Both the position numbers and the translations under genes were made by a program. A stretch of DNA of 64,000 nucleotides from Trichobilharzia szidati (Eukaryota; Platyhelminthes; Trematoda; Strigeidida; Schistosomatidae). The stretch's first letter is position 1; each line of letters begins with the position of its first letter. The notes beneath the pieces were generated by a model, which saw nothing but the letters and a program-made list of their open reading frames with translations, had not been told where the DNA came from and did no database searches. Shown piece after piece: positions 23,141-34,744 of this stretch. The stretch covers positions 35,958,052 to 36,022,051 of the forward strand of contig OX235274.1 in assembly GCA_944472155.2 (NCBI GenBank), read 5' to 3'.

Positions 23141-24115
23141 ATTTCACAAAGTTCAACAGGAAAGGAATTCTCAAGAAGCTGTTGAAAACCAAAATATTCA
23201 GCATGTACTGAGAACATTATCACTTTCAAAGAATTGAACAAAGTCATTTAGATTTATGAAACACAAAATAGTCGAGCAAAGAATATCCTTTTCGATAATC
23301 TACTCTTCTGGCTCTACAGTTATATATTTGTACATTTATATACATAGAATATTCTAGATTAGTAGTTAATAACAATATTGGTTTTTTTTAAATAATATCG
23401 ATTTGTAAAGTAAGATCAATGGAATTACAGTTCATTAAAGATCCTTAAATTATAATAATTAATAAAGATATAGTAGCAAATAGAATATCAACTAAAATTA
23501 GGAAAATTCCACAAAAATTGAAGGTCATTCGAACCTGGATGGCCAAGGTTAGCACAATGTCTGAACTAACGTCTTTTGGGTGCATAAATTAGGCTTCTTA
23601 ATATGGATCCCAACAGCCTCAGCAATATTTAGTAGTCGAACTCTTAAGGTGAAATTGAGATTTGTTGGTATGAAGTAAATGACTTTGAAAGCCTCGTTGA
23701 CATCAGTCTTGTGTTCTGTATCCACAAGATGAGATAGAATAGCTCTACGAATAGATTTATTTTGTCCTTTGCTTAACCACGCAGGGTGATGTTCATAAAT
23801 TCGACGAGAAACACGTCTAATTTTATAGCCTATGTAACTGGCTCCATAGAAGCAGTAAAACTGGTAGGTACACATGGAAGAGGCGAAATTAGGCAGTGGT
23901 TTTGAAGACACAGAGTAATTCAGCATCAGAGAAAGCTTTTGTTTTACAGCATTTCTAAGGCGTTGTGTTAGTATCTCGCTGATGCTGTCCCCGAGAAACT
24001 GAATTTGTAAGAATAGGACCTATTTAAGATCTGTTGGTACCTTGGACCGCTTTGATTTTAGATACATATTCTTATCAATAAACTTTTCTGGATAACCGTT
24101 AGTGTTTCGATTTGT
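23140..24115 (-). mobile_element. Penelope-like element, endonuclease region
   Basis: The - strand frame at 23549-23926 carries MCTYQFYCFYGASYIGYKIR (the C-x-C-G part damaged to CFYG), EHHPAWLSKGQNKSIRRAI and AEAVGIHIKKPNLC. The linker lies upstream to 24115 and the 3' flank (AATATCCTTTTCGATAATCT, GGCTCTACAG) downstream. Truncated before the RT. Confidence 0.8.
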
Positions 24116-24119
24116 ATTA

Positions 24120-24865
24120 CTAATTTCAGAAATCATATGCCGTAATTATTAAGAATTCATACATAATAAAGTTATGCACCCAAGTCTAGTGTGCATTAAT
24201 AACAGCCGCTAAGCTTCACTTAGATATCGAATCACTTTTTTGTAGACGCTAAGACTTATAATTAATCGGAATCATGTGGCCAGCAACTTTAAGCGTTCGG
24301 TCACTGAAAAATAGATCATGAACTTCGGTATTTCAGTCCATTATTTGTGAGAATAGCTTCATTTCATTGGAATGATCACGACAAAATTATCGATTTTCGG
24401 CCTATTCCTTTACTGAATATTTAAATAAATATATATTTAAAGGTCGTTTCCTAGGTTACTAAAGAGTTTACATACGATATTTTGGCGGTTTACTGAAGCG
24501 TAAATCACCAAATATTCACTTCACTTGTTTAAATCTTTTTATCCTTTTAATAAATATTTTAAAACTTAATCAGAGCTGTACGACTGTTTTTGAAAAATTT
24601 TGTTTTCAAATAACATTTTAGGGTTGTCTGCTAATTGTCGGTGAAATGAGCAAAATTAAGGCTTAATGTTTAAAAGATAAAGTACGGTGATTCTGATGCT
24701 AAAAGGTTTCTGGAAGCAGTATCGTAAACCCTCCTTGCTGTTCTTAATGTTGTATGTGAATAAAATGAAAACCATGTTAGAGATACCTTTGTATATTTCA
24801 CAGAGTCGGTATATCTGTTTTACTTAGTATTGAAGTAAACACGAATTTCAAAAGAATTATCTTTT
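24120..24865. other. no recognisable feature
   Basis: AT-rich spacer between Penelope copies; parts may be decayed Penelope flank. Confidence 0.45.
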
Positions 24866-24869
24866 CGGT

Positions 24870-27345
24870 GATTTCACTCTCAAAAGTAGATGTACAACCA
24901 CATTTATAAATATATAAGTTTACAAACAATTATTATTTAATTACACATAGTAAGGAAGGGAGATTAAAGGTGATTATATGTAACAAATTGATATTCAAGT
25001 TTGAAGGGGTGAATATACATTACAGACGAAAAGAAAGTTACACAAGGTTTGGAAAATAGTTGAGTAGTATACAAAAGGACTTTTAACGAAGATCAGTGTG
25101 AACGGGATGAGCATTGGTAGAAACTGAAATAATCGGCTTTTCAATCAAAAGAATGAATACTAAACAAAGAGTACTCTTTTCGATAACTTCATCATCAGGC
25201 TCTACAGTTATATATCCATCCATAATAGTGAATGAATGAATTAGTGTTATTCACAACATTAATGTTGTTTAAATAACATCGAATCAATAATATTGATAGA
25301 TTACAGCTGGACAGCATCAACATAAAATAAGCTGAATGTCAGAAAAATTAGGAAAGATAATATTACAAATTCATGAGTCTATGGTTTCTACTGAAGGCAG
25401 GCCAGGGCAATAATTGGGGCTGGACTTGCTTCTTTTAAACACAGAGCACTGGTTATTTGAGGCGAATTGCAATAGTCTCTGCTGTTTGGAGCACGCGGTG
25501 CTTCGACGATTTTGGTAATTTGTTAGGCACCCAGTATATTATGGAGAAGGATTCTTCTACGCTGGCTTTGTGACCGGTTTGCACCAGATGGTCTAATATC
25601 GAGCTGTTAATACTTTTAACTACACCTTTACTTAGTCATAGTGAGATATGTTCTCGAGCACGAAAAATCAAGTTCCTAGAGCTACGGCCAATATAACTCG
25701 CTCCACAAGCGCAGTTGAATTGATAAATACAATTTGAAGTGGCCAGTCTAGGTACTTCATCTTTCAGTCGAGGTAGTACCATCGGTCTTGTAGAGAATAA
25801 GATGTGTAGTTCGCCAGCATTAAAAGTTCTTTGAACTGATTTTCTTAATTTCTTTGTAATTATCTCGCTTGGTATATCGCCCATGAATTGTAGTCGTATA
25901 TATAAATGCTTCTGGTTTACAGACAGTGAGTAGTCCTTTTCTGCTTCTTTTGTCATGTGTTTCTTGATATATTTTTCAGGATAGCTATTTTCGATCAAAA
26001 TATCATATAGAATGCTGAATTCATCTTCAATTACTTCTTCTGAGCATTTAGCTCTAACTCTGTGGCTGAGGGTCTTCACTAAATTTCTTTTATAATTGAT
26101 AATTTTTCAATCAAAGATGAAGAATATGAGTGGAATGAAACTAAAGAGTCAAACCAAAGTAGATCTATGCTATATGTACTGGTTTGATTAGTTTCCTCTG
26201 AATACATAGCTCCAACTTTTTGATGCAAATAGTGTGAGCTTCTACAGTACGAAGACGTCGAAAGTATACGCTGTCTTTGATAGATGTTTTGTTTGATTTG
26301 TGAATGACTCTGAATGATGAGTCACTTGAGATGATGTTGTAGGTGTTGATGATGTGTTCGATTATAGTGCTTCTGACTAAACTAGGGTCCTTTTCTCTGT
26401 AACCATGTTTGGCAATGCTCTCTAACACGTTTTGAAAGGACGCGCATAGAACGGTGTATATACCTGGCTCTCCAGGAGCAGGTGAACTGATATATGCACA
26501 TCAGATTGTTCAAATTCAGGAGTTTGTCCTTCAAATTTCCCAGAAAGAGCGAGTGACTAGAGAATATCACTATGTGAGTTGCTGCATAAAAAATCTTCTT
26601 TAGGGGACTGGAGATTCTTTTCTTAAGTATATCTGTAGATAAATCTCCCCGAAGTTCAGATTTGGTACTGAAATGCATGCCGATCTTTTTGGGTTCAGTT
26701 TTATGTTCTTCTACACAAACAATTCTGGGTATCCATTTTGAGCTAACATCGTTTTCAGAAATAAGAGGTATTCTTCTGAGCAATGAATACTGCGGATACG
26801 TCTCATGCAGTGAGCAAATGAAATGATGACAGCTGCTTTATGAGTCACAGGTATTCAACTACAGAAGTCTGTCAGTTGGCAATTTCATTATGGTTTTATA
26901 TGGATAAGCCTCTTCAGAGTCCTATCATCTCTTTTTGTAAATCCTGTATCCACAGAATGGAATCTTTAAGTCATTCACTAATTCCTTTATGAATTAAATT
27001 GTCGGATGGAAATAATTAAATTATTATTGCAAGATACAATTTAAATCAGAATCATTGTAACAGACTCCACATGTGTTCAAAAGAAACTAATGCAACCACT
27101 ACTTCAGTTTGACTCTTCAGTTTCATTCCCCTCAATTTCTTCATCTCTAAATGAAATGCCTATCACTTCAATTTCTACCAGTGCTCATCTCGTTAACACC
27201 AGTCTTCGTTAGAAGACCTATTGCATTTTACTCAACTACTTTCCAAACCTTGTTTAGCTTTCTTTCCAATTCGTTTGTAATGTATATTCACACCTTCAAA
27301 CTTGAATATCAATTTGTAAAATATTATCACCTTTAATCCCCCTTT
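24870..27345 (-). mobile_element. Penelope-like element with ~280-bp inverted ends, split by another Penelope
   Basis: The left arm (24960-25149 continuing at 26116-26210) is repeated in inverted orientation at 27070-27345: GGTGTGAATATACATTACA, ACAAGGTTTGGAAA and AATGAAACT-AAGAGTCAAAC occur in both. Between them, - strand frames (26165-26783) give a decayed GIY-YIG ORF with YQFTCSW, RYIHRSMRVLSKRVREH and a C-terminal KKLELCIQRK. A younger Penelope occupies 25150-26103. Confidence 0.75.
25150..26103 (-). mobile_element. Penelope-like element, 5'-truncated insertion with 12-bp duplication
   Basis: Flanked by TTTTCAATCAAA at 25138-25149 and 26104-26115. The frame 25636-26079 reads LIENSYPEKYIKKHM (RT-endonuclease linker), TFNAGELHILFSTRPMVLPR and CIYQFNCACGASYIGRSSRN, ending soon after at EHIS with a stop. 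The 3' remainder continues in other frames to GAGCCTGATGATGAAG-type end sequence. Confidence 0.8.
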
Positions 27346-27378
27346 CTTTACTATGTGTAATTAAATAATAAATGTATC

Positions 27379-28317
27379 TATGCCTACTATCGCCAATGAT
27401 TTTCTTGATTGCAGTAGACTGGATAATGTGACAAACAGTGGTCAATGAGGAAACAGGCATAAAATGGACCCACTCAAAAAAGTTGGAGGATATATGTCTG
27501 ATTTCACACAAACTGGAAGATATGCAAGTGAAAAGCAACAAGTTAGCAGAAGAAGCATCAAAGATAGGACTTCAGGTGAACATAGATAAAACAGATGTGA
27601 TGAAGATTGCTGGGCAACACCACCTACAGCAACAACAACAACTGACAACAATCAGCATAAATGGGAGGAACCTGAAAGAAACAACCTCCTTCACCTACCT
27701 ACGTGGGAAGCATCGTTTCAACTACAGGCTGAACTAACGAGGATATCAAAGCAAGAATAGGAAAAGCAAGACAAGCTTTCACTACTCTCTAGTCTGTGTG
27801 GAGGTCAACAACACTCAGCATCAAAAATAAGATCCGGGTTTTTAACTCCAATGTGAAGTCAGTGCTACTATACGGATCAGAGACTTGGCAGGTCATAAAG
27901 AGCACCTCAAACAAACTACAGACCTTCATTAACAGCTGTCTTTGCTCAATACTGCGCTCAAGATCAGATGGCCAGAAAAGATCAGCAACAGGGAGGGATC
28001 TCTGGGAGCGAACCAACCTAGCAGGTACCGATTGTAAAACAAATATGCAGCAAGAAGTGAAGATGGATTGGCCATACTCTGAGGAAACCATTAAGTGACA
28101 TCACTAGACAAGCCATCACTCGAAAGGAACCCGAAAGGGAAGCAGCGAGTTGGTCGTCAGTGCAAGGGTGACTTGGAGGAGGTCATGTGAAGAGGAGATG
28201 AAAACGTGTGGGCAGACATGGAGCCAGGTGAAGGCTCTAGCAGAGAACAGAACGCAATGGAGACGCACGGCTGAAGCCCTATGTTCCTGTAGGAATTAAA
28301 GGATACAATAATAATAA
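27379..28317 (+). mobile_element. RTE1 LINE, 3' part
   Basis: Frame 27438-27737 has NEETGIKWTHSKKLEDICLI, where the FADD box is deleted, then VNIDKTDVMKIAGQH with a short Q run and NGRNLKETTSFTYLR. Downstream come VKSVLLYGSETWQVIKS and the C-terminus, ending GAAGCCCTATGTTCCTGTAG and an (AAT)n tail at 28300-28317. Confidence 0.85.
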
Positions 28318-28424
28318 TAATCTATGTTAAACATATAGTCAGATGGCGGATGCTACATAACAGTGTAATCCAGGATACACATTTCTACCTATTTGAGGCC
28401 TGTCAGCAAGATGTATTTGCATTC

Positions 28425-28525
28425 CCCAGTAAGTGGTGATGTTCTTCTTGAGGTTCGGACCCAGGGCCAATAGTCTTAAACGCAAAGGCATTATCCTTTC
28501 AAACCACTTGGGCCACGAAAACTAC
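28425..28525 (-). mobile_element. tRNA-like SINE remnant
   Basis: On the - strand, A-box TGGCCCAAGTGG (28515-28504) and B-box GGTCCGAACC (28461-28452) are 42 bases apart. No acceptor-stem pairing was found, so this looks like a tRNA-derived repeat rather than a tRNA gene. Confidence 0.5.
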
Positions 28526-28649
28526 CTCTTGTGCAACAGGTCTTATTAATTTTACTTAATTCAATATAGATTTTCCCGTCAACTGATTGGACCGAAGTGC
28601 TAGGTTTTAGGTCGGCATGTCGGCTCTTTGTACAGATGTTTCGATGATG

Positions 28650-28800
28650 TCTGGTCATGTAACTTGGAGTCAGTTGAATTAAATATGCAAACTTATGCAT
28701 ATGAGTGTGATTGTACAGCTGCTTTTGAGGGTGAAATCACTGTACAGACATATTCTTTTCTGCGTGTGTTCTTCTTTACTTTCTAATGTCCTTATTGGCC
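28650..28800 (+). repeat. Penelope terminal fragment
   Basis: GTGATTGTACAGCTGCTTTT and GAGGGTGAAATCACTG match Penelope outer ends at 36875-36920 and (inverted) 24870-24910. Confidence 0.45.
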
Positions 28801-28804
28801 TTTT

Positions 28805-29160
28805 TCCAAGATTTAGGTGAGTTATAATCTTTTACAAAGGATTTATAGTTTTTTTTGCCACTCACATTCAATGTATGAAATACTTCTTGGAGCACCAATA
28901 TAACCGAGTCAATAGAAAATTATAAAAGGGAATATGATGTGTATCTCTTCATCCCAACATAGATAAGGCTAGAAAATGAAAAGTGCTGGAAGAATCTAAC
29001 TTACAGATTTTAGAAGGAGAGGATTCTCTATTTAATAGAGTCGTTAAATCTATTTTTTAAAAGTTAGTTTTAATTGTGACGCAAAATCTCTCCTGAATGA
29101 CCTGATTACAATGTTGATAATTATTCGGATATTTCAACTAACTTTGTAAATACTGGGGTT
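28805..29160. other. no recognisable feature
   Basis: AT-rich; nothing identified. Confidence 0.5.
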
Positions 29161-29164
29161 CCAG

Positions 29165-29475
29165 TGGAAAGTCATGACCAGTAGGGTGCAGCAGGTCGGG
29201 TGTGAGGACAAATACTCGCTGAAGACATTGGCTAGGGGTTGCGCTATGTCATGAATCGGCAGAAGTTAGAATTCATGGGCTGGTCATTGGATCGAGTTCC
29301 AGTGGCTTAATAGTATGCGAGCTCGCCTTGTAACCAGAAGGTCCTGAGTTCGAATCCCAGTGGGTGCATACTGCCGATGATTCCCAAACTAGAATGAAAC
29401 AGCAGCTGTCCAGTACTCCCTGGTTTTCAATGGTTCTCTAACTGATATCAGTCCATGATCAACTCGTAAAACATA
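29165..29475 (+). mobile_element. SINE1 with tRNA-like promoter and hammerhead-like core
   Basis: CAGTAGGGTGCAGCAGGTCG, AGTGGCTTAATAG (A-box-like), GAGTTCGAATCCC (B-box-like), then ACTGCCGATGATTCCCAAAC ... ATGAAACAGCAGCTGTCCAG. Stem I pairing (TACTG/CAGTA) is kept but the first core box reads CCGATGA. Confidence 0.7.
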
Positions 29476-29589
29476 ACTAATCCTTACAAACCGAACTATA
29501 GAGAATTTACTATTTCGTTCCAGTCATGTCTTGTGTATCGCACATTTCTTCTAGCTCAAATATATATCCAGTTAATTCGAGGGCAGACC

Positions 29590-29785
29590 GGAAAATGCAT
29601 CGGTTGCACAGAGGTTTCGACGCTCGCCAACTATGCCTATGGTCTGGGGTTCGATCCTCGGCCAACTCACACCTGATATCAGTGGTCGGCCGGCTAAATT
29701 TGGGCTACCGATATCACATGCTGAAAATTCCATACTTGTACCAAAATATACTGTGTAGAATCAAGTTATCATAAAATAATAAAAA
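29590..29785 (+). mobile_element. SINE2 with CR1-like tail
   Basis: GGTTGCACAGAGGTTTCGAC (A-box region), GGGGTTCGATCCTCGG (B-box region), CTGATATCAGTGGTCGGCCG, then GCTGAAAATTCCATACTTG and an AATAATAA tail. Confidence 0.75.
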
Positions 29786-29789
29786 ATAA

Positions 29790-30405
29790 TAACAGAAAAA
29801 TTATGAAAAAGAACACAACACACAATTCCACTCAAATCAAGATAAATTAACCTGGAAAGCAAAATAATTAGAAATATCTATAGCTGGCAAATAATATTTC
29901 CATCGAACAAATGATTGCAAACAGCAAAAAAATAAAAGGATGAATGTTTTTAGTCAATTTGAATGATGGTCAATTGCTTTTTAAAATGAATAGCTCATCC
30001 AAAGTTTCTTTCTTCTCCTTGTCTTTGTTACATATATTCAACTTCAATAAAGTAGCACAATAGAAGAAACATAAATAAAGAAGGTTGATTAAGTTACCCT
30101 TGATGTTTATTTTTTTTTACCAAAAACGCTTAATTGTCATGTCATTTATTCTGTGTAAATGAATGCAGAAAAAAATATATTTTTTCAATCAATTCTAAAG
30201 CATGATAATAAACACATTGAAAAGTTGGCTTTTCTTGATTTGAATTTTTAATTTAATCAGGTTTTCATAACAATGGAAAGAAAGAGAAGAGGAAGAAGCA
30301 AATGGCGAATTCCATTCAAATTCTTGATTAAAACTAATAATTGAAAAAAAAGACAAACAACCAAGCAACAATTTATATTTCAATAAACTGCTTTAAGTTA
30401 CTTCA
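29790..30405. other. no recognisable feature
   Basis: Very AT-rich with A and T runs. Confidence 0.5.
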
Positions 30406-30409
30406 CGGA

Positions 30410-30780
30410 TTGATATTAATTAAAGAACCATTGGAAAACAGCAAACGTTGCTAGATAGCTGTTTGTCCTAGTTTCGGACCTTTCAGCAGTAATTACCCAC
30501 AGCCGTGTTTGAAATGCATGGATATGCAGGTAACTAGGCAAGATCATAGACCATTGAGACACTCGGAATGGATCCATCCAACCACCTTCTACCAACCAGT
30601 GACATTCAGCGCAACTATCAATCAACCTCATCGGTTAGTACTAATCCGTAGGTTCCACTGGGTGAACCCGTCTGGTCATGAGGTGTCACCAGAATTCCAG
30701 GCTACATCATCCTGTATCCATTTGCTAGCGAGCACCAGACTTATTTCCAAAAGTTTATTTATGAGTATTTCATTCAATTC
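30410..30780 (-). mobile_element. SINE1 copy, decayed hammerhead
   Basis: On the - strand CTGCTGAAAGGTCCGAAACT ... AGGACAAACAGC retains stem II (GGTCC/GGAC) while GAAA reads CAAA. Confidence 0.55.
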
Positions 30781-30785
30781 ACGTT

Positions 30786-30924
30786 CAGTCATTGACTAAC
30801 ATCAGTTAGAGGGCTACAGAAAGCTAGCATGCAGTACTGAACAGCAATACCGTTCTTGTTTGGAACTGTTCACTAGTAAGTAGCTAACATCGGAGTATGA
30901 AACCAGAACATTCAGGTTACAAGA
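30786..30924 (-). mobile_element. SINE1 copy, decayed, interrupted by a Penelope insertion
   Basis: Starts AACATCAGTTAGAGGGCTAC and continues to the antisense of CTTGTAACCTGAATGTTCTG, then stops at the Penelope target site (30925). A SINE1 3'-end sequence (GTTGTCTAACTGATGTCAGT) reappears after the element at 32355. Confidence 0.5.
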
Positions 30925-30936
30925 TATATTCTTAGA

Positions 30937-32328
30937 AAATCAAAACAAGTGATTCAGCGAAGAGACTCTTTTTAACGAATTTAGCATCAAGCTGTACAAT
31001 CGTATTTATATGGGTTTTTTTAAGAAGTTATATCCGGAGAGGGAATTGAATGAAACTTCTACAGCTGCGTACCCATTGGTCGTAAACGAAACCTGGTGCG
31101 GTCGCTTGCCACTTGCATTCGGCGCATATGTAGCCCTGATAGTGTGGAAGATGAGGAAAATCTTTTGAGGAAAATCCTAATAGAAAATGGATTTCCACCA
31201 CGTTTTATAGATAAGAATAAACAGTCAAATCCTTTCAGACTTGACTTATCAACCGTACCCAAAAAAATTCTTTACATGCGCTTGGAATACAAAAGGGTCT
31301 TAGCTTCTCATATCATGAAACGAAGGATATCAGACTCCCTGAAAAAAACATTCCCTGCTGCATCTCTGAGAATAGCTTTTACTAGCCGACTGTTACTGTT
31401 CAATAACCTGAAGGACAAGATCCCGCTGTTGACCAACTCTGTGTGTTTATCAATTCACCTGCTCGTGTGGAGCTAGGTATATCGGTCGTTCGACTCGAGT
31501 TTTGTCCAAGAGGGTGCAAGAACCCTAACCTGCACGGTAGTTATGAAAAGGTGGAAGCGGAGCAAGAAGAAGCGCAATCATTGAACATCTGTTCGATAAT
31601 GATCACCCTTTCTCTTAAGCCTCCACCTTTAAAGTCATCTACAAGACAAAAAGTGATTTACCCAAATCACTACATACCCGACTCATCAGTATTGCTGAAG
31701 CTTTGGCTATCGAAACAGAAAAGCCAGATCTCTGTGTACACAAAAAGTTCGTTCAACCCCTCCAACTTTCATGGTCTTAATCCCTCTATGCTAAAGTATG
31801 GTTACCCCTATTCATATTTTGGTGATACCAATTTTTCACTTTTTCATTTTGTCTATTCAATTTGTATTCTCTTGCTTTATTACATCAATTGTTACTATCA
31901 CTATTCTCACTCTGAACTGTCCCCGGTATTATTTCACTTGTTCCACTTGTCATTCTAAATCAATTCCTTTATGCAACATTAAATTATATGCTATTAAATT
32001 TCACACAATGTTACGTAACGTTTTTATTTTATTCGATTTGTCTACGAATCCTATAATTGTACAATCTTTTTCAAGTTCTATTCATCCTATGAATTATTCT
32101 ATATATGACATTAATTTGCTTTGCCACTTGACATTTAACTACGATTATAATCACAAACATTTTAGTTTTAATTGCATTTCATATTATTATTATTTTATGC
32201 ATTCACACCTATGATTCAATTCCCTCACCGGATATAACTTCTTAAAAAACCATATAAATACGATTGTACAGCTTAGTGATAAATTCGTTGAAATGAGTCT
32301 CTTCGCTGAATCACTTGTTTTGATTTTC
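30937..32328 (+). mobile_element. Penelope-like element with inverted termini and 12-bp target-site duplication
   Basis: Bounded by TATATTCTTAGA at 30925-30936 and 32329-32340. The first and last ~115 bases are inverted copies (30934-31049 with 32218-32335), starting AAATCAAAACAAGTGATTCA. The body holds the linker and the endonuclease (frame 31096-31476, then shifted frames with CSCGARYIGRSTRV and EALAIETEKPDLCVHKKF). Total 1392 bases. No RT palm motifs are present, so the copy is non-autonomous. Confidence 0.85.
31096..31476 (+). pseudogene. Penelope RT-endonuclease linker ORF, frameshifted
   Basis: A 126-codon frame: CIRRICSPDSVEDEENLLRK, NGFPPRFIDKN, KRRISDSLKKTFPAAS and LKDKIPLLTNSVC. 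A frameshift right at the Cys-rich motif moves the rest (VYQFTCSCGARYIGR) into another frame, which stops after RVQEP. It is known family architecture with a clear lesion. Confidence 0.65.
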
Positions 32329-32404
32329 TATATTCTTAGAACCTGACTTTTAGTGGTTGTCTAACTGATGTCAGTCTGTGGCAGAACTTAAAACAAATCA
32401 GATG

Positions 32405-32595
32405 CCTACAAAGTAACTCTTGACAGTGGTTAGGACTCTCGCCGACCGAGCACATGGTCCGTGGTTTGATCCCCCGCCGACGCATACCTGATATCAATGG
32501 TTGGCCTGCTAAATTTGGGCTACCGATATCACATGCTGAAAATTCCATACTTGTACCAAAATACGTTGTGGAATCAAGCTGTAATTTTAAAAATT
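32405..32595 (+). mobile_element. SINE2 with CR1-like tail
   Basis: AGTGGTTAGGACTCTCGCC (A-box), GGTTTGATCCCCC (B-box), CTGATATCAATGGTTGGCC, then GCTGAAAATTCCATACTTG and GTGGAATCAAGCTG. Confidence 0.75.
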
Positions 32596-32599
32596 TAGA

Positions 32600-33085
32600 T
32601 CTGTTCCAGACATTGACTTATTTCTTCAATTTCTGATTGGAGAAAACAAGCATGAAAAACATTCAGCAATTCACAGCGAGTAATTTCTAATAATCCAGCT
32701 TCAGAATTTTGCTGATTCAGGTAAGAAGTTCAGAAAATCAAGTGATCAGTGTCAGAGATTCTGATCGAAGACAACACTTAGAAAGGTGTGTTCATTTCCA
32801 GCTCATTCAAACAAAGATAACAGATTATTCAAGGTCAAAATCTTTGATGCAGGTTTAAAAATAAATTTAAAGGTAAATAAAAGGTTATACCAAAGGGATT
32901 TAAATCAATAAACTAATTACTCAGGAGGGAAATCGACCGATAGAGTTTCCATTACTCGGCCAAGCCACTTTGGTTTGTGATAAGAGTCCTGTTAGAGAAG
33001 AAACAAAACCATTAAAATCAAAAATTACTTATTTTGAAGTATTAGTCATGCCATAATAATGATAACAATAATGCCCAATTACTTT
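32600..33085. other. no recognisable feature
   Basis: AT-rich; nothing identified. Confidence 0.5.
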
Positions 33086-33089
33086 CAAA

Positions 33090-33655
33090 TCACAAAAACT
33101 TCATCACTCTGAAATCAGTTTAGAAATCTGCTCAATAACCAGGAAATTCGGATATTCATCACCGATGTTTGTTCAGTCAGTTCATCTATATGGGTAAGCT
33201 TCTTGACTCTCGAGTGATGGGAAGCATTTTCAACCGTCCATTGCAGGTGTTCAACAAGAGCTGCTCACTTCGACGTCTCCTTACTGAATAAATACATCAT
33301 ACGGCCAGTGAGAAAGAATTAGGAACTAGAACGTCTGGCAGGCGGCAAGCCGATCGAAAACCTATTTCTAAAGAAGTATTCCGAACAAAATGCAGATGGA
33401 TCGGGTACATGTTGGGGAGTCTGTTGGGTGATATCTTGCGAAACGAAGGCCATCACTAGAGTCAAACCTGAATTGTAAATGATGAGTTGGACGTAAGTCG
33501 TAGGGTGACATGGAGGAGATCGTTCAAAAAGATGACGGGGGCTTATTTTCTATCTGGGAGTTCGCTGTGGAAGACTAGCAAGAACAAGGGTAAATTAAGA
33601 TGTTCTGTTGAATCTATATGTTCCACTCCGAACTCAACACAACGTTTATAATGAT
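33090..33655 (+). mobile_element. RTE1 LINE, highly decayed 3' part
   Basis: TCATCACTCTGAAATCAGTT, GCAGATGGATCGGGTACATG and GGGTGACATGGAGGAGATCG line up with the thumb and C-terminal region of RTE1, ending CTATATGTTCCACTC. Confidence 0.6.
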
Positions 33656-33659
33656 GCTA

Positions 33660-34740
33660 CATCAGTTTCTCATCGCTAATGAAAATCTACTATCCAATAA
33701 TAAAAATTAATAATTCATAGTGAAATAAGGTTGGAAAAATAGGAAAAAAAGTAGAGAAAGTGACAAGTTCTCTTTACGCTTGTGTATTTTATTCAGAAAA
33801 TGGAGAGAAAGATGTTAAGAAACTATTTAATTATTCAAAGCATAATGATAATGATGAATGATACTCAAATAAAAAATATATTTTTGTAATCCTATTTTCT
33901 AAAGAAAAAAGATTTATATATATATTTATATTATTTTTAGGCCGGAAAAGAAATCAGTTTATTCAAACTATTTATCGTGATTACTACTTCTCCAGTTCAT
34001 ACCAATCGATATTTTGATCACGAAATCATTGTATTTTAGAGAGTGGTTTTAGACTGTTGAAGACAATCGGGAGGAAGTCTTGGACTTAGGTTTCGTGCCT
34101 GTCATCAAGGCGTATCTTCAGTCTTGAAGGAACTCATGTTCCACATGAAACTTGAAACAGTGTCACCTAGTGTTGTCGTCGAAGACGATATCACCAAGCT
34201 ATTTGGGCTTACGAGTGATCTCCTATTGGACTGTTATGGATACTTTGAGAGCACACTAGGCAGAAAGTAACTGGTGTCAAGAATCTAATCCTTCGTTTAG
34301 TTTAGACTGAATTCTATCAGTCAAGAACACAATGTCTTATAGAGTTCAGTCTGCTCCAAAGGAAGGACTAACCGTGTAGCTAACCGTGAGCTACCCATTG
34401 CCCAAATCAAAGTATTGTAGGAATTTTCCCCGAGGAACATGAAGAGCATCTGAAAAAATACAACTTGAAGTTAACAAACATTTTCGGAACGGTGGATTTT
34501 TAGCCGTTGAGTCGTACTTTCAACCTCTACCAACTGAAGATGTAAGAATACCATCTGTAGATATCCTTACCAATTAATGATTTCTTGTCAAAGTTTTGGG
34601 ATAGTATTCCTGAAGACATTTATTGATAAACAATGGATTAGTTGTAGATTGGAAGGCTGTATAGGAGTGAGGCATTTCACCACAAAAGGGTACAGTTAAG
34701 AAAGTTAGTAGAATCAAATAGAAACGGGTACCTATTTACA
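33660..34740. other. unidentified, possibly repeat-derived
   Basis: 33990-34330 has a less AT-rich, structured look (TCTTGGACTTAGGTTTCGTG, GAACTCATGTTCCACATGAA) that may be an interspersed repeat, but there is no second copy in the window to prove it. Confidence 0.4.
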
Positions 34741-34744
34741 TTTA

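Noticed and set aside
31798..32214. 138-codon hydrophobic frame
   Set aside because: Lies in the AT-rich 3' flank of a Penelope element, after its ORF; no conserved counterpart in other copies.
32405..32480. tRNA gene suggested by A and B boxes (also at 12840, 21000, 28450, 29640)
   Set aside because: The boxes belong to repeated SINE bodies with LINE-like tails or hammerhead cores; no acceptor stems were seen.
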